64,000 nt of DNA from Acidobacteriota bacterium (GCA_021818105.1 JAKAFB010000008.1:1-64000), one strand, 5' to 3'; numbered from the stretch's first letter, positions 32,425 through 43,865 are shown. Program-made: numbers and translations. The notes: generated from the sequence alone by a model not told the origin.

Positions 32425-34359
32425 CTAGATCAAAGTATTCAGGTCGTGGATGAGCTTCTCCATCCGGTCCATCGCGCCGCTGAAGCCGGGCAGTTGCTTC
32501 GCTTCAGCCTCATTTTGAAAGAGCCATTCCGCAGGCAGTGATGGCTTGAACTTCACGTAGTGCCCGTTCAGTGTCGCCGTGTGTTGCTTCACCTCCTGCA
32601 TCACGCGCGCTGGCATTTCGGCCGGAGACAGCTCAGGAAAATCATGCGGCTGGCGCAGTTCCAGTGTCCGGCGCACCAGCGCCAGATAGAAACTGCGTCC
32701 CAGCACGTCTTCCATGTCGGCATCGCTCTGTCCTGCGTATGCATCCATCGTCACCAGGTGCCCGCCGGCCAGCGCTTGCTTGGCCGTCTCAATCCTGCCT
32801 TTGTCGCCCTTCCGCACATCTGCGATGGCCGCCATCCGCAGCCCGTCGCTGCGCAACAGCGAGGCCACCCCGGGAATCCGGGACAGCCCGCCGCCGATGC
32901 ACAGGTTCCAGCGATAATCCAGCCCCGGCTTGTTGGCCGCCTGCAGTTGCTTTGAGAACCACTTCAGATACGCGAGGTCTGATTCATCTTCCACCAGCAA
33001 CGTGTGCTTGCCGACGAACAGGCTCTGGGTCAGTTGAATCTCCAGTGCCTTGCGCAGCGGAGCAAGGGTGTCCGCGTCGCTGGCCAGCACATTCTCTCGC
33101 ACCTTGGTTCCCAGCAGCTTCTCTTCGCCGGTCGCGTGGTCGTGTTCCACCACGTCCTCCACAGTGCGAGCCGCCAGCAGGTTATCCGGGTCCACCATAA
33201 ACGGCGAATGCGTTGTGTAAATCACCTGGTAATGCGGCTTCAGTTGCTCGTTGATGTAGCGCAGCAAGTCTGCCTGCGCCCGCGCATGCAGACTGTGCCC
33301 CGGCTCATCCAGCAGAATCACCAGGTTATCGCCGTGCACCTGCTTAAGCTGATAGAACCACACCAGAAAAGAGAAGAACCACACAAAGCCGCGGCTGCGG
33401 TCGTCAAAGCTCGTTTCCGCGCGGTGTCGCCTGTTCACAATCCGCGTGCGGAAGATCCATCCAGTGTTGAACGGCGGCGGGTCGCTTGGCCGTGCGTAGT
33501 CCAGCTTGATCTCCACGTCCAGGTGCCGGTTCTGCGACCAGTAGCGGGCAATCATGTCCGTCAGTTGGTTTGACACGGCGCGCAGCGACGCGTTGAACTC
33601 CTCGTACGTTCCCGTGCTGTTCACGCTCTCAATTGAGGCGCCTGCCAGCTCCAGCAAGGCAATGAAGATGCGATCCCGTTCCGCCAGCTTGCCCTGCTTC
33701 TGCCGCAGCACAATCTCGTCCACAGCAATTGTGCCCGGCAGCGTCAGATATTCGTCGAAGTAAAGAAACGTCGGCATGTGCTTTGCCAGAAAGGCATCCA
33801 CCGCCGCCTCTCCGCCCTGCGGAAATTTCGCCGTTAGCTCCTTCAGCAGTTGCTCCTGTGCCGCCGTGCGCGTTGTTATCGCCTTCAGAGTTTCCAGTGC
33901 AGCATCCACGCTGGCGCACTTGGCCAGCAAAGCCTTCTCCTCGGTGGCCGCGCTCGCCAGCGCATTGTGTAGTAGTTTCTCCTCATTCACGTTTGCGGCA
34001 ATCTGCGCCAGGTTGTCATAACCCTGTGCGGCGCGGAAGCGCGTGCTTGCCAACACGTCCTTGCCGAAGGCCTCCTCGAGAGCTTGCTGATCCGCGTCAG
34101 AAAGTTCCCACGTCGCCTCCACCACCGGCGTGTCCTTTTGGACGCACGCTTCTGACACCCACTTCCGCCGCGGATAGTCCCGCAGAGCATTGAAGGGCTC
34201 CTTGCCTGCGTCGTCCGGCTTCAGTCGTCGCAGCGCCTTCAAAATGGCCGTCTTGCCCGATTCGTTCTTGCCCACCAGGCAGGTGATGCCATCCAGTGAA
34301 AACTCGCCGGAGTCCTCAATGCACCGAAAATCCTTTATCTGTACGTTTGCCAGTCGCAC
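32425..34359 (-). CDS. OLD-like ATPase with TOPRIM nuclease domain, orphan
   Basis: This 644-residue SMC/ABC-type ATPase has a Walker A at GKNESGKT (30-37) and a coiled-coil middle (about 85-190). A signature-like SRGFVWFF lies near 322-329, a Walker B at LVILLDEP (346-353), and the switch His at TTHSPF (382-387). A TOPRIM-like region begins at LLVEDESDLAYL (Glu457). This order is that of OLD-family nucleases, some of which are phage-defence effectors (GajA of Gabija, Paris, Lit/Old systems). No GajB-type helicase or reverse transcriptase is adjacent; neighbours are mfd and an M20 peptidase. It starts at GTG 34359 with GAGG at 6 bases. Target is unknown; RecF-like repair is an alternative. 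Confidence 0.85.
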   Translation of the reverse strand: MRLANVQIKDFRCIEDSGEFSLDGITCLVGKNESGKTAILKALRRLKPDDAGKEPFNALRDYPRRKWVSEACVQKDTPVVEATWELSDADQQALEEAFGKDVLASTRFRAAQGYDNLAQIAANVNEEKLLHNALASAATEEKALLAKCASVDAALETLKAITTRTAAQEQLLKELTAKFPQGGEAAVDAFLAKHMPTFLYFDEYLTLPGTIAVDEIVLRQKQGKLAERDRIFIALLELAGASIESVNSTGTYEEFNASLRAVSNQLTDMIARYWSQNRHLDVEIKLDYARPSDPPPFNTGWIFRTRIVNRRHRAETSFDDRSRGFVWFFSFLVWFYQLKQVHGDNLVILLDEPGHSLHARAQADLLRYINEQLKPHYQVIYTTHSPFMVDPDNLLAARTVEDVVEHDHATGEEKLLGTKVRENVLASDADTLAPLRKALEIQLTQSLFVGKHTLLVEDESDLAYLKWFSKQLQAANKPGLDYRWNLCIGGGLSRIPGVASLLRSDGLRMAAIADVRKGDKGRIETAKQALAGGHLVTMDAYAGQSDADMEDVLGRSFYLALVRRTLELRQPHDFPELSPAEMPARVMQEVKQHTATLNGHYVKFKPSLPAEWLFQNEAEAKQLPGFSGAMDRMEKLIHDLNTLI

Positions 34360-34578
34360 GGCAACCTCGCTCGCCTGAATCCTGTGAGAATTAGAAACCC
34401 TGCTGTCGATTCCGCACGATTATAGGCAGGCCTCCGCCCCCCTCCTAGATGCCTTTAGGCTTAGGACCTTTGGAATCAGCGTCCTCTTATGTATCCGTAA
34501 GTCTCGCTAAGTCTCGCTCATGCAGGTGATTGTCCTGAGTCCGCAGCCGGTGCGCCGCCGCTGGTAAACTAGAGTTGC

Positions 34579-37500
34579 ATGATCCTCCCGTTCGTCCGCG
34601 AAATCTTCGCGGAGCTGGAGCATTCCTCCGCATTTGAGCGCGTACGCAGGCACCTCAGCCTGGGTACGGGGCGTCGTCGTGTGTCTGGTCTCACCGCCAC
34701 GGCCCGTTCCCTCTACCTGCCGTTCATGGCCCGCGCGGCCAACCACCCCGTCATCGTTGTCGTGGCAGACAACAAAGCCGCCGAGGCCCTTGAGCCCACC
34801 CTCCGTGCCGGCTGCGAACTTACCGGGGCCATTGACCCCGCCCGCGTCGTTCGCCTGCCCGCCCACGATGTTCTCCCGTTTGAAAACCTCTCGCCCCACC
34901 CCGATGTGCAGGAGCAGCGCGCCGCCGCCCTCTGGAAGCTCGCCACCGGCGCCGTCTCCATCCTCATCGCCCCGGCTGAGGCCCTGGCTCTGCGCCTCTT
35001 TGACCGCGACTACTACGCCAACCTCGCCGTTACCGTAAAGCGAGGTGAGGAGATGGACGTGGAGGTACTCACCGCCCACCTCGCCAGCGTCGGCTACACG
35101 CACATGGACCTCGTGGAGATGCCCGGCCAGTTCACCCGCCGCGGTGGCATCCTGGACGTCTACTCGCCTGAGGCAGACCGCCCTGTCCGCATTGAGTTCT
35201 TCGGCGACGAAATTGATACCATCCGCAAGTTCGACCCCGAGACGCAGCGCTCCCAGTCCGGCCTCGATGAGGCCCTCCTGCTGCCGCTTACGGAAACTCC
35301 CGTCACTGAGAGTCTGCTCGCCGCCGTCAACGCACGTCTCAGCCGCCAGCGTATTCAGAGCGAAGACGAATCAGCCGTAGCTCAAGCCGTTGCCGCCGGA
35401 GGCGTCAGTGTCTTTCCCGGCTGGGAGTTTTTCTCTGCCGTCGCTGGGGCTGAGATCCACCTGCTCAAGCTCCTCGCCAAGTGCGTCCTCTTCGTGGAAG
35501 AGCCCGCCATGGTTCGCAATCAGATTGATCGCTGGTGGAACAAGGTTGAGCAGCGCCATGAACGCTCCGGCATCGGCTCCCTCATCCGCCCCGAGGACAT
35601 CTACCTGCGCCCGGAAATCCTGCAGGGCTTGCTTGAAACCCACCCCGGCCTTGACCTTGACCAGCTTGGCGCCGTCGACGTGCTGGACGTCGACCACACC
35701 CTCGGCGAGATCGCTTTCAGCTCGCGCCCCACGCTGCGCTTCCACGGCTCCATTCCCGCGCTTACTGAGCAGTTGCGCAGCCTCATGGCCGCAGACCAGC
35801 ACATCGTCCTCGCCGTGCCCACACAGGGCGACGTGGAGCGCATGGCCACCGTGTTCCGCGAGTATCAGATACCCTACCGCCTCGGCAGCCGCTTCAACCA
35901 CCCCGGCGGCGAGACCATGCTGGAGGAAGCCAGCTACCTCGCCACGGACCCAAGCGTTCCCGTCATCGTACGTACGCAGCTTGCCGCTGGTGTCACTTTC
36001 CCCGAAGCAAATCTCATCGTCTTCGGCGCCAACGACCTCTCTGACGAAGCGGACATCGCCGCGCGTCCCGTCCCCCGGAAGTCCAAAACCGCGGCCTTCA
36101 TCTCCGACTTCCGCGACCTCACCGTCGGCGACTACGTCGTCCACGTCGAGCACGGCATCGCGCAATATCAGGGGCTCAAGGAGATTGCGCAGGACGGACT
36201 CTCCGTCGAGTTCATGATCCTCGAGTTCGCTGAGCAGGCCAAACTCTACGTTCCGCTCACGCGCCTTGACCTGATCCAGAAGTACCGCTCCACTGATGCC
36301 GGCCCCGCGCCTGTCCTCAACAAGCTCGGCTCACAGCAATGGACAAAGACCAAGGCCCGCGTGCGCAAGGCCATGCAGGACATGGCCGCCGAACTGCTCA
36401 AGCTCTACGCCGCACGCCACACCGCGCACGGCACCGCCTTCTCGCCGGACAACGAGTTCCAGCGCGAGTTTGAAGACGCATTCGATTATCGCGAGACCGA
36501 CGACCAGATCGCAGCCATCACCGCCATCAAGGCCGACATGGAATCAACCACGCCCATGGATCGCCTGCTCTGCGGAGACGTAGGCTACGGCAAAACGGAA
36601 GTCGCCATGCGCGCTGCCTTCAAGGCCGTGCAGGATGGCAAGCAAGTGGCAATGCTCGCGCCCACCACAGTGCTCGCCTTCCAGCACTTTGAGACCTTCA
36701 AGCGCCGCTTTGCGCAGTTCCCCATTCACATTGAAATGATCTCTCGCTTCCGCACCGCCAAGGAACAAAGTCAGATCGTGGAGCGCGTTGAAACCGGCAA
36801 GGTGGACATCGTGATCGGCACGCACCGTCTGCTCTCCAAGGACATCAAGTTTCAGGACCTCGGCCTGCTGATTATCGACGAGGAACAGCGCTTCGGTGTG
36901 CGCCACAAGGAGCGCCTCAAGCAGTTGCGCAAGGAAATCGACGTGCTCTCTATGTCGGCCACGCCCATTCCGCGCACGCTCCACATGTCCCTCGTTGGCC
37001 TGCGCGACTTGAGCGTAATTGAAACGCCGCCCAAGGACCGTATGGCCATTCAGACCGTCGTCGCCCGTTTCGATGAGAAGCTTGTGCGCTCCGCCATTGA
37101 GCTGGAACTGGAACGCGGCGGCCAGGTCTACTTCGTTCACAACCGCGTCGAATCCATCTATGAAATCGCGGCCCGCATCCAGGAACTCGTCCCCGCGGCG
37201 CGTGTGATTGTCGGTCACGGTCAGATGAGCGAGGGCGAGCTCGAAAAGGTCATGCTTGCGTTTATGCACCATGAGTACGATGTACTTGTGGCCACCACCA
37301 TCATTGAGAATGGCCTCGACATTCCGCTCGCCAACACCATCATCATCAATCGAGCAGACCGCCACGGACTCAGCGAGCTCTATCAGCTTCGTGGCCGCGT
37401 GGGCCGTTCCAATCGCCGCGCTTATGCGTATCTGCTCATCCCCGGCGAGCAGGAACTGAGCGAGATCGCCCGCCGCCGCCTCGCCGCGCTCAAGGAGTTC

Positions 37501-38130
37501 AGCGACCTCGGCGCAGGCTTCAAAATCGCCGCACTCGACCTCGAGCTGCGTGGTGCTGGTAACATGCTCGGCGGCGAGCAAAGCGGACACATTGAGGCCG
37601 TCGGCTTTGAGCTCTATACATCTATGCTCGAACAGGCCGTCAAGGAGATGAAGGGCGAAGCCGCCGAAGAACGCCCCTCCGTGCAACTCAATCTCGGCAT
37701 CGCCCTGCGCATCGACGAGAGTTATGTGTCCGAAGAAAACCAGCGCCTGCACCTCTACAAGCGCATTGCCGGAGCTGCAGACGAAAAGGCTCTTGCCGAT
37801 TTGCGCGCGGAGATGGAAGACCGCTACGGCCCGCTTCCAGACGCCACCGTCTACCTGCTTGAGGCCGCTGCGCTTCGCCATGAGTGCGAGCGCATCGGCA
37901 TCTCCCAAATTGACCGCAAACGTGCAGAATTGCTGATTCGCTTCACTGAGAACGCAAAAATCGATCCGCAGAACCTGATGCGTCTCGTTGCACGTAACGC
38001 CAAGCGCGGCGCGCAGTTCACGCCGCAGGGTGTGCTCAAGTATCCTTTGGCTGCCACGCGGCCCGACGAGGTCCTGCTTGAGATTCGTGATCTGCTGGCC
38101 ATCCTGTCACCCGCACCTGTCCCTGCTTAG
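34579..38130 (+). CDS. mfd: Transcription-repair coupling factor Mfd
   Basis: This 1183-residue DNA translocase removes stalled RNA polymerase and recruits UvrA. The N-terminal UvrB-homology part (about 1-350, with [14 protein letters not shown] and [16 protein letters not shown]) lacks helicase motifs. The polymerase-interacting CID follows ([15 protein letters not shown]). The RecG-like motor has Walker [20 protein letters not shown] and the [16 protein letters not shown] motif. The TRCF C-terminal domain comes last. The length is normal. The ATG has no strong ribosome site. It lies 31 bases before the DUF885 gene, so the two may share a transcript. Confidence 0.97.
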   Translation: MILPFVREIFAELEHSSAFERVRRHLSLGTGRRRVSGLTATARSLYLPFMARAANHPVIVVVADNKAAEALEPTLRAGCELTGAIDPARVVRLPAHDVLPFENLSPHPDVQEQRAAALWKLATGAVSILIAPAEALALRLFDRDYYANLAVTVKRGEEMDVEVLTAHLASVGYTHMDLVEMPGQFTRRGGILDVYSPEADRPVRIEFFGDEIDTIRKFDPETQRSQSGLDEALLLPLTETPVTESLLAAVNARLSRQRIQSEDESAVAQAVAAGGVSVFPGWEFFSAVAGAEIHLLKLLAKCVLFVEEPAMVRNQIDRWWNKVEQRHERSGIGSLIRPEDIYLRPEILQGLLETHPGLDLDQLGAVDVLDVDHTLGEIAFSSRPTLRFHGSIPALTEQLRSLMAADQHIVLAVPTQGDVERMATVFREYQIPYRLGSRFNHPGGETMLEEASYLATDPSVPVIVRTQLAAGVTFPEANLIVFGANDLSDEADIAARPVPRKSKTAAFISDFRDLTVGDYVVHVEHGIAQYQGLKEIAQDGLSVEFMILEFAEQAKLYVPLTRLDLIQKYRSTDAGPAPVLNKLGSQQWTKTKARVRKAMQDMAAELLKLYAARHTAHGTAFSPDNEFQREFEDAFDYRETDDQIAAITAIKADMESTTPMDRLLCGDVGYGKTEVAMRAAFKAVQDGKQVAMLAPTTVLAFQHFETFKRRFAQFPIHIEMISRFRTAKEQSQIVERVETGKVDIVIGTHRLLSKDIKFQDLGLLIIDEEQRFGVRHKERLKQLRKEIDVLSMSATPIPRTLHMSLVGLRDLSVIETPPKDRMAIQTVVARFDEKLVRSAIELELERGGQVYFVHNRVESIYEIAARIQELVPAARVIVGHGQMSEGELEKVMLAFMHHEYDVLVATTIIENGLDIPLANTIIINRADRHGLSELYQLRGRVGRSNRRAYAYLLIPGEQELSEIARRRLAALKEFSDLGAGFKIAALDLELRGAGNMLGGEQSGHIEAVGFELYTSMLEQAVKEMKGEAAEERPSVQLNLGIALRIDESYVSEENQRLHLYKRIAGAADEKALADLRAEMEDRYGPLPDATVYLLEAAALRHECERIGISQIDRKRAELLIRFTENAKIDPQNLMRLVARNAKRGAQFTPQGVLKYPLAATRPDEVLLEIRDLLAILSPAPVPA

Positions 38131-38161
38131 TTGATACGTTCGTTTTTTTGAGAGAGGCTTT

Positions 38162-39916
38162 GTGAAAAGATTTGCCGCTTTGTTTGCCCTGGGAGCCTGT
38201 ATGACCACAACCCTCGCCGCCCGATCGCAGTCGAGCAACTGGGAACAGCAGTTCAAGACCGTCTCTGACGCGTATCTGGACGGCGTGTACTTCCGCTATC
38301 AGCCTACGCAGGGCACCTCCGCGGGCTATCACCAGTACGACACGCAGCTTGAGGACTTCTCGCAGCAGAGCATCGACGCAGAGATCGCATCACTCCAGAG
38401 CTTCGAGCAGCGCGTCTCCGCTATACCTGCCGCAGAGCTTGATCTGACAACGCGTGGTGATCGCGACATTGTGCTCGGCAGTATTCGTTCGCGCCTGCTC
38501 ACGCTTCAGACCATCCGCCTGTGGCAAAAGGATCCGGACATCTACCCGAGCACCGCAGCCAATGCCGCCTTCACCATCATGGAGCGCAAGTTCGCCTCGC
38601 ACGATGATCGTCTCCGCTCGCTCATCGCGCGTGAGAAACTGATGCCCGCGCTCTTTGCCGCCGCACGCGCCAACCTCGCTAATCCTCCGCGCATCTTTAC
38701 GGAGATTGCCATCGAGCAGTTGCCCGGAACCATCAGTTTCTTCCAGCGTGATGTGCCCCGGGCCTTCTCAGACGCCAAGGATCCCGCGCTCAAGTCCGAA
38801 TTCGCACAGACCAACGCGCGTGTAGTGGCTGAACTCAACGAATATCTGAGCTGGCTCAACAGCGACCTCCTTCCTCGCTCCAACGGCGACTTCCGCATCG
38901 GAGCCGCTGTCTTTGCAAAGAAGCTCCAGTACGACGAGATGGTCGATCTTCCGCTCGACAAGCTGCTCGAAATCGGCAGAGCCGATCTGCGCCGTAACCA
39001 GCAGCACTTTAACCAGCTTGCAAAGGAACTCGAGCCCAGCAAAGATCCGCGCGCCGTCCTCGAAGAACTCGGTGCAGATCACCCAGCGCCCGGCCAGTTG
39101 CTTGATGCCTTCCGCGCCACCTTCAACAGCCTTGATGCCTTCATCCGCTCGCATCACATCGTCACGATTCCTTCTGATGTCCGCCCCATCGTGCAAGAGA
39201 CGCCGCCTTTCATGCGTGCCACCACCTTTGCCTCCATGGACACTCCCGGCCCCTACGAGAAGAACGCCACTGAGGCCTACTTCAACGTCACGCTGCCTGA
39301 CCCCTCCATGACACCTGCGCAGGTCGAGAGCTACATGCACGCGTTTAACGCAGGCACGGTCATCTCCACCGCAGTGCATGAGGCTTATCCAGGCCACTAC
39401 GTCCAGTTCCTCTGGGTGCCGCAGGCGCCCAGCCGCGTGCGCAAGCTGCTCGGCGCAAATACCAATGCGGAGGGCTGGGCCCACTATTGCGAACAAATGA
39501 TGCTCGACGAGGGCTACGGCCAGCCCGGCGTCGGCGCAAAAAGCGAACGCGAATCCAAATTCCTTCGCCTCGGCCAATTGCAGGACGCTCTCCTGCGCGA
39601 TGCGCGCTTCATCGTCGGCATTCAGATGCACACAGGCAGCATGTCCTTCGATCAGGCCGTCGATTTCTTCCAGCGGGAGGGCTACCAATCCAGAGAGAGC
39701 GCTCTCGTTGAAACCAAGCGTGGCGCAGGCGACCCCACATACCTCTACTACACGCTCGGCAAGCTTGAAATTCTCAAGCTCCGCGCAGACCTTGAAAAGA
39801 AGCAGGGTGCAGCCTTCTCACTCGAGGAATTTCACAACAACTTTCTGCGTCAGGGCTTTCCACCCATTAAGATTGTCCGGGAAGCGTTGTTAGGCGATGA
39901 TTCGCCCGCGCTCTAA
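38162..39916 (+). CDS. DUF885-family secreted metallohydrolase
   Basis: This 584-residue protein has a signal peptide (MKRFAALFALGACMTTTLAARSQ), starting at GTG 38162 with GAGAGG 5 bases upstream. The mostly helical body matches DUF885 proteins. The zinc-binding block is VHEAYPGHYVQF (a HEaYPGH motif), followed by NAEGWAHYCEQMM with the third ligand Glu and by the C-terminal RYDLxx-like helices. The family is thought to be gluzincin-like peptidases, but activity is rarely tested. It follows mfd by 31 bases, which suggests cotranscription without functional logic. Confidence 0.88.
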   Translation: MKRFAALFALGACMTTTLAARSQSSNWEQQFKTVSDAYLDGVYFRYQPTQGTSAGYHQYDTQLEDFSQQSIDAEIASLQSFEQRVSAIPAAELDLTTRGDRDIVLGSIRSRLLTLQTIRLWQKDPDIYPSTAANAAFTIMERKFASHDDRLRSLIAREKLMPALFAAARANLANPPRIFTEIAIEQLPGTISFFQRDVPRAFSDAKDPALKSEFAQTNARVVAELNEYLSWLNSDLLPRSNGDFRIGAAVFAKKLQYDEMVDLPLDKLLEIGRADLRRNQQHFNQLAKELEPSKDPRAVLEELGADHPAPGQLLDAFRATFNSLDAFIRSHHIVTIPSDVRPIVQETPPFMRATTFASMDTPGPYEKNATEAYFNVTLPDPSMTPAQVESYMHAFNAGTVISTAVHEAYPGHYVQFLWVPQAPSRVRKLLGANTNAEGWAHYCEQMMLDEGYGQPGVGAKSERESKFLRLGQLQDALLRDARFIVGIQMHTGSMSFDQAVDFFQREGYQSRESALVETKRGAGDPTYLYYTLGKLEILKLRADLEKKQGAAFSLEEFHNNFLRQGFPPIKIVREALLGDDSPAL

Positions 39917-40039
39917 ACAGCCCGGGTCATCCTCGCCGTTCTGCCGGTCCTGCGTCACTTGCGTTAGCATGTCTGCTTTGGTGTGAAGGAAGACAAGCTG
40001 CATTCCTTTTGCAGCAATCCCTGCAGTCACGGAGATGAA

Positions 40040-40915
40040 ATGAACGCACAGGTACGAAAGGCAGTCTTCCCCGCCGGCGGTCTGGGCACGCGGTTTCTCC
40101 CGGCTACCAAAGTCATCCCCAAGGAAATGCTAGCGCTGGTCGACAAGCCCATCATCCAATACGGCGTGGAAGAGGCCATCGCCTCCGGCATCGAGCAAAT
40201 CATCATCATCACCGGCCGCGGCAAAGGCGCCATGGAGGACCACTTCGACCACAGCTTCGAGCTGGATGCCACGCTCGAGCGCCGCGGCAAGAGCGAGTTG
40301 CTCGCCGTCTCCCGCAGCGTGGCCACCATGGCCAGCATCAGCTACGTGCGCCAGAAGGAGCCGCTCGGCCTGGGCCATGCCGTGCTCTGCGCCAAAGAAC
40401 TCGTCGGCGACGAGCCCTTCGCAGTCATCCTGCCCGACGATGTCATCGACGCCGAGGTTCCGTGCCTCAAGCAGATGATCGATGTCTTCGACGAGCGCGG
40501 CGGCTCCGTGCTCGCCACGCAGACCGTCGAAGGGCCCGCCATCTCTGCCTATGGCGTGCTCGCCGGCAGCCCCGATCCCACCAATGAACGAATCTACAAC
40601 TGCACTGGCATGGTGGAAAAGCCAAGGTTTGAAGACGCGCCATCGAAACAAGCCATCATCGGCCGCTATGTTCTTACTCCGCGCATCTTCGAATTGCTGG
40701 AGCAGACCACGCCCGGCGCCGGTGGAGAAATCCAGCTCACTGACGGCATCCGCGCCCTGCTCAAGGAAGAGAAGGTCTTCGGCTACACCTTTGAAGGCAA
40801 GCGCTTCGATGCCGGTGACAAGTTCGGCATGCTGCAGGCCACCGTTGAGTTCGCGCTCAAGCGTCCTGACCTCGGCCCGCAGTTTCGCGAATACCTGAAA
40901 GGCCTACAACTTTAG
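40040..40915 (+). CDS. galU: UTP--glucose-1-phosphate uridylyltransferase
   Basis: This 291-residue enzyme makes UDP-glucose for polysaccharide and trehalose synthesis. The GalU nucleotide motif KAVFPAGGLGTRFLPATKVIPKEMLALVDKPIIQY appears near the start. Also present are GRGKGAMEDHFD, FAVILPDDVI and GRYVLTPRIF, and the family end KFGMLQATVEFAL. GGAG lies 5 bases before the ATG at 40040; the frame is open further upstream but without a site. Its stop overlaps by 3 bases the stop of the convergent thioredoxin-fold gene. Confidence 0.97.
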   Translation: MNAQVRKAVFPAGGLGTRFLPATKVIPKEMLALVDKPIIQYGVEEAIASGIEQIIIITGRGKGAMEDHFDHSFELDATLERRGKSELLAVSRSVATMASISYVRQKEPLGLGHAVLCAKELVGDEPFAVILPDDVIDAEVPCLKQMIDVFDERGGSVLATQTVEGPAISAYGVLAGSPDPTNERIYNCTGMVEKPRFEDAPSKQAIIGRYVLTPRIFELLEQTTPGAGGEIQLTDGIRALLKEEKVFGYTFEGKRFDAGDKFGMLQATVEFALKRPDLGPQFREYLKGLQL

Positions 40916-41475
40916 CGCTTCGGCTTCCACTTGATGTTGCAGCCAATCGAGGGCAGTTGCTCGTCGAGTGGTGGTTTGCCCGCCAATACCGCATCGATCG
41001 CGGCGCGCAAGTCTTCACCGGTAACGGGAATTCCGTTCCCGGGCCTGCTGCGATCAAACTGCCCGCGATACACGAGCTTCAAGTCCGCATCGAACAGGTA
41101 GATATCCGGTGTGCAGGCAGCCTTGTAGGCGCGCGCCACATCCTGCGCCTCGTCGTAGAGGTACGGAAAGCGAAAGCCCAGCGTCTCCGCCTGCCTCTTC
41201 AATCCCTCCGGGCTATCGTCCGGATAGGTCTCCGCGTCATTGCTGCTGATGGCCACCATGCCCACCGGCTTGTCTGCGTAGTCCGCGCCCAGCTTGGCCA
41301 GCGCCTTCTCAATGTGTTTCACATACGGGCAATGCGTACAGATGAACAGCACCAGCAGCGCCTTCTTTCCGCGAAAATCTTCGCGCTTCACGGTCTTGCC
41401 CGTCACCACATCCGGCAGCGCAAAATCAGGCGCCGTCGTGCCCAGTTCCAGCATGGTGGATTCAGTAAGTGCCAT
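40912..41475 (-). CDS. AhpC/TSA-type thioredoxin-fold protein
   Basis: This 187-residue cytoplasmic protein contains the redox motif FICTHCPYV with CTHC at 46-49, followed by a cis-Pro-like CTPDIYLFD loop. The start TAPDFALPDVVTGKTVKREDF is typical of AhpC/TSA proteins. The protein ends in the segment GCNIKWKPKR that characterises a subgroup of two-Cys thioredoxin-like proteins. It probably reduces peroxides or disulfides; partner is unknown. ATG 41475 is preceded by GGAGCTGGAGCA. It overlaps galU in a convergent stop-stop arrangement (40912-40915). Confidence 0.92.
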   Translation of the reverse strand: MALTESTMLELGTTAPDFALPDVVTGKTVKREDFRGKKALLVLFICTHCPYVKHIEKALAKLGADYADKPVGMVAISSNDAETYPDDSPEGLKRQAETLGFRFPYLYDEAQDVARAYKAACTPDIYLFDADLKLVYRGQFDRSRPGNGIPVTGEDLRAAIDAVLAGKPPLDEQLPSIGCNIKWKPKR

Positions 41476-41512
41476 TGCTCCAGCTCCTAACTCCGGTAGC
41501 CGCGTCGCCTTT

Positions 41513-42550
41513 TCAGAACAGCCCAGCCTGCCGTCCCGGCATCGCCAGCCCAAAGTGCTCATACGCCAGCCGTGTCGCCATGCGCCCGCGCGGCGTGCGG
41601 TCCAAAAAACCGATCTGTATCAGGAAGGGCTCATACACCTCTTCCAGCGCGTCCTCTTCCTCGGCCAGCGTCGCTGCCAGCGTGCCCAGTCCCACTGGCC
41701 CGCCGTCGTATTTCTGAATAATCGTCAGCAGCAGCCGCCGGTCAATCTCATCAAACCCGTGCGCATCCACTTCCAGCATGGTCAGCGCCGCATTGGCCGT
41801 GGGCCGGTCAATTGTCCCTGTACCGCGCACCTGCGCATAGTCGCGCACTCGCCGAAGCAGCCGGTTTGCAATGCGTGGTGTCCCGCGCGAGCGCAGCGCA
41901 ATCTCTGCTGCGCCGTCCGGATCAATCGGCACCTGCAGCACCTCTGCCGAGCGCTCCACAATCACTCGCAGCTCGTCCTCGGTATAAAACTCCAGCCGCA
42001 GCAGGATGCCAAACCGCGAGCGCAGTGGTGAACTCAGCAGCCCTGGCCGTGTCGTCGCGCCCACAAACGTGAACGGCCTGATGTCCATCACGTGCGTCCG
42101 CGCCGAAGGCCCCTGCCCGATGATGATGTCCAGCTTGTAGTCTTCAAGCGCCGTGTAGAGCTTCTCCTCCAGCACAGGCTGCATGCGATGGATCTCGTCC
42201 AGAAAGAGCACCTGCCGCTCACGCAGGTTGGTCAGGATAGCCGTCAGGTCGCCCTGGATCTGCAGCGCCGGACCCGACGTCTGCTGAAAGCCTACATCCA
42301 GCTCGTTGGCGATAATTGTGGCCAGGGTCGTCTTGCCCAGACCGGGCGGCCCAAACAGCAGCACATGGTCCAGCGCCTCGCCGCGCGACTTTGCGGCCTC
42401 CAGCGCAATCGCCAGTTGCTCCTTCGCCTTCGACTGGCCAATGAACTCGCCCAGCCTCCGCGGGCGCAGTTTCAGTTCAAAGCTCTGCTCTTCGTCCGCG
42501 CGCGAGGCGCTGACCAGCCGTTCCGGTGAGTTGTCTCGCGCAATCGCCAT
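41513..42550 (-). CDS. ruvB: Holliday junction branch migration helicase RuvB
   Basis: This 345-residue AAA+ motor of the RuvABC complex has the [11 protein letters not shown] start, Walker [12 protein letters not shown], Walker B FLDEIHRM, and the sensor/arginine-finger block [16 protein letters not shown]. The winged-helix C-terminal domain includes [16 protein letters not shown]. The length is normal. ruvA and ruvC are not adjacent in this window. It lies 37 bases upstream of the thioredoxin-fold gene on the same strand, so cotranscription is likely. Confidence 0.98.
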   Translation of the reverse strand: MAIARDNSPERLVSASRADEEQSFELKLRPRRLGEFIGQSKAKEQLAIALEAAKSRGEALDHVLLFGPPGLGKTTLATIIANELDVGFQQTSGPALQIQGDLTAILTNLRERQVLFLDEIHRMQPVLEEKLYTALEDYKLDIIIGQGPSARTHVMDIRPFTFVGATTRPGLLSSPLRSRFGILLRLEFYTEDELRVIVERSAEVLQVPIDPDGAAEIALRSRGTPRIANRLLRRVRDYAQVRGTGTIDRPTANAALTMLEVDAHGFDEIDRRLLLTIIQKYDGGPVGLGTLAATLAEEEDALEEVYEPFLIQIGFLDRTPRGRMATRLAYEHFGLAMPGRQAGLF

Positions 42551-42656
42551 GCTGTGGGAAGTGTAGCGGTTGCCGCCGCCCTGGGCAAAGGGGTTGGTTG
42601 TGCTCTGCCACCGCCGAATCCTGCCATTTAGACTGGTTGAGGCCCCATTCTTCGTG

Positions 42657-43865
42657 ATGACCCACAGGTTAGCCTTTCTCTGCCGCTTTCACTTCCACAA
42701 GCCCCAGCGCATTGCCGCTGTGTTGCTGCTGCTTTTCCTGGCGCAGGGCCTGTGGCTCACAAGCCGCCAAACGCTCTCTGACCGCGATTACCAGTACGCA
42801 CGCTGCGGCCGCGAAATGTGGGAGAAGCCCTCGCCGCTCGCCGGCTACTTCACCTCCTGCGGCAACATTCATGATGGCGTACTCGCCTACCGCTTCGCCG
42901 GTCTGCCCCTCACGCTCAATATCCTCGCCGAGCGCGGCCTTGACCACTTCCGCAAGCCCGAGGACCGCGTCGTCCAGACCGCAGGCGTCGTCAGCACCTG
43001 GGAGATGCGCCACCAACTCGCCCACATCCTGCTGTTGCTGCGCCTCCCATTTCTTCTTGCCGGATGCATTCTCGGTGGTGGCATCTGGTGGGTCACGCGC
43101 CGCCTCTACGGCAACCTCGGCGGATACACCGCTCTCGCCCTCTACTGCTTCTCGCCCGCCATCCTCAAGGCCTGCATCTCGCCCAATCCAGAGGTGCTCG
43201 CCGCACTCGGCGTCTACGGCGCTGTCTACACGTGCATCGGTGTTGCCCATGCTATGCAGGGTCCGCGCCGTCGCTGGCGCCCCCGCATCGTACTTCTCAC
43301 CGTTGCTCTCGGCGTTGCCGCTGCGTCGCACATTGCCGCTCTGCCCGTCGCTGCTGTCCTCGGTCTCATCCTCATGCTCTGGGTCGCCGAGGGTCGCCGC
43401 AGCCAGGTGTTGCCTATCGTCCTGCTCGCGTCCGGCGGAGCGCTCATCATCGTCTTTGCCTGTTACGCGTTCTCACCGGATGCTTTCAGCTACGTCTTTC
43501 GCTCCTCCGCGGGCTTTCTTTGGTTCTCACTGGACCCCGTCCGCCGTTTCTTTTCCACGCTCAGCAACGCCGGCATCACCATCGCCGCAGCCTCGGCCCT
43601 GCTGCTCTACTTCGGTCTGCCCCGCTCGCGCTACTTCGGCAACACTGCGCCGCTCTTCTGCACCGTCATGCTCCTGCCGCTCTTCATGGCAGGCACTCCC
43701 GGCTCCCCGTGGCTTTGGGCTTTGCCCTTTCTGCTCACCTTCATTGGAGGCGTCTTCGCGGACGCTTTTGAGAGCCCCCGCGGCCGTCTGGCTTTCATGG
43801 CCGCTGGTGCCCTCCTTGCCTTGCAGGTCATCGTTTGCCTGGTGAGTTTGCCGCGGATCCTCTAA
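42657..43865 (+). CDS. Multi-span membrane protein, possibly GT-C glycosyltransferase-like
   Basis: This 402-residue protein has about ten hydrophobic helices: one near 20-38, then a large first loop containing [25 protein letters not shown], then regularly spaced helices to the end. The layout, with a large first loop followed by many spans, resembles GT-C/PMT-type glycosyltransferases, but no confident DxD or family motif was found. The ATG at 42657 lacks a strong site (GAGG at 15 bases); an adjacent in-frame GTG is possible. It is divergent from ruvB. Function is not assigned. Confidence 0.72.
   Translation: MTHRLAFLCRFHFHKPQRIAAVLLLLFLAQGLWLTSRQTLSDRDYQYARCGREMWEKPSPLAGYFTSCGNIHDGVLAYRFAGLPLTLNILAERGLDHFRKPEDRVVQTAGVVSTWEMRHQLAHILLLLRLPFLLAGCILGGGIWWVTRRLYGNLGGYTALALYCFSPAILKACISPNPEVLAALGVYGAVYTCIGVAHAMQGPRRRWRPRIVLLTVALGVAAASHIAALPVAAVLGLILMLWVAEGRRSQVLPIVLLASGGALIIVFACYAFSPDAFSYVFRSSAGFLWFSLDPVRRFFSTLSNAGITIAAASALLLYFGLPRSRYFGNTAPLFCTVMLLPLFMAGTPGSPWLWALPFLLTFIGGVFADAFESPRGRLAFMAAGALLALQVIVCLVSLPRIL

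Noticed and set aside
32425..34359. Gabija defence system
   Set aside because: The GajA-like architecture is present but no GajB helicase gene is adjacent, so the name is not applied.
34498..34520. Repeated AAGTCTCGCT before mfd
   Set aside because: Only two copies of a 10-mer; too short to call a repeat array or operator.
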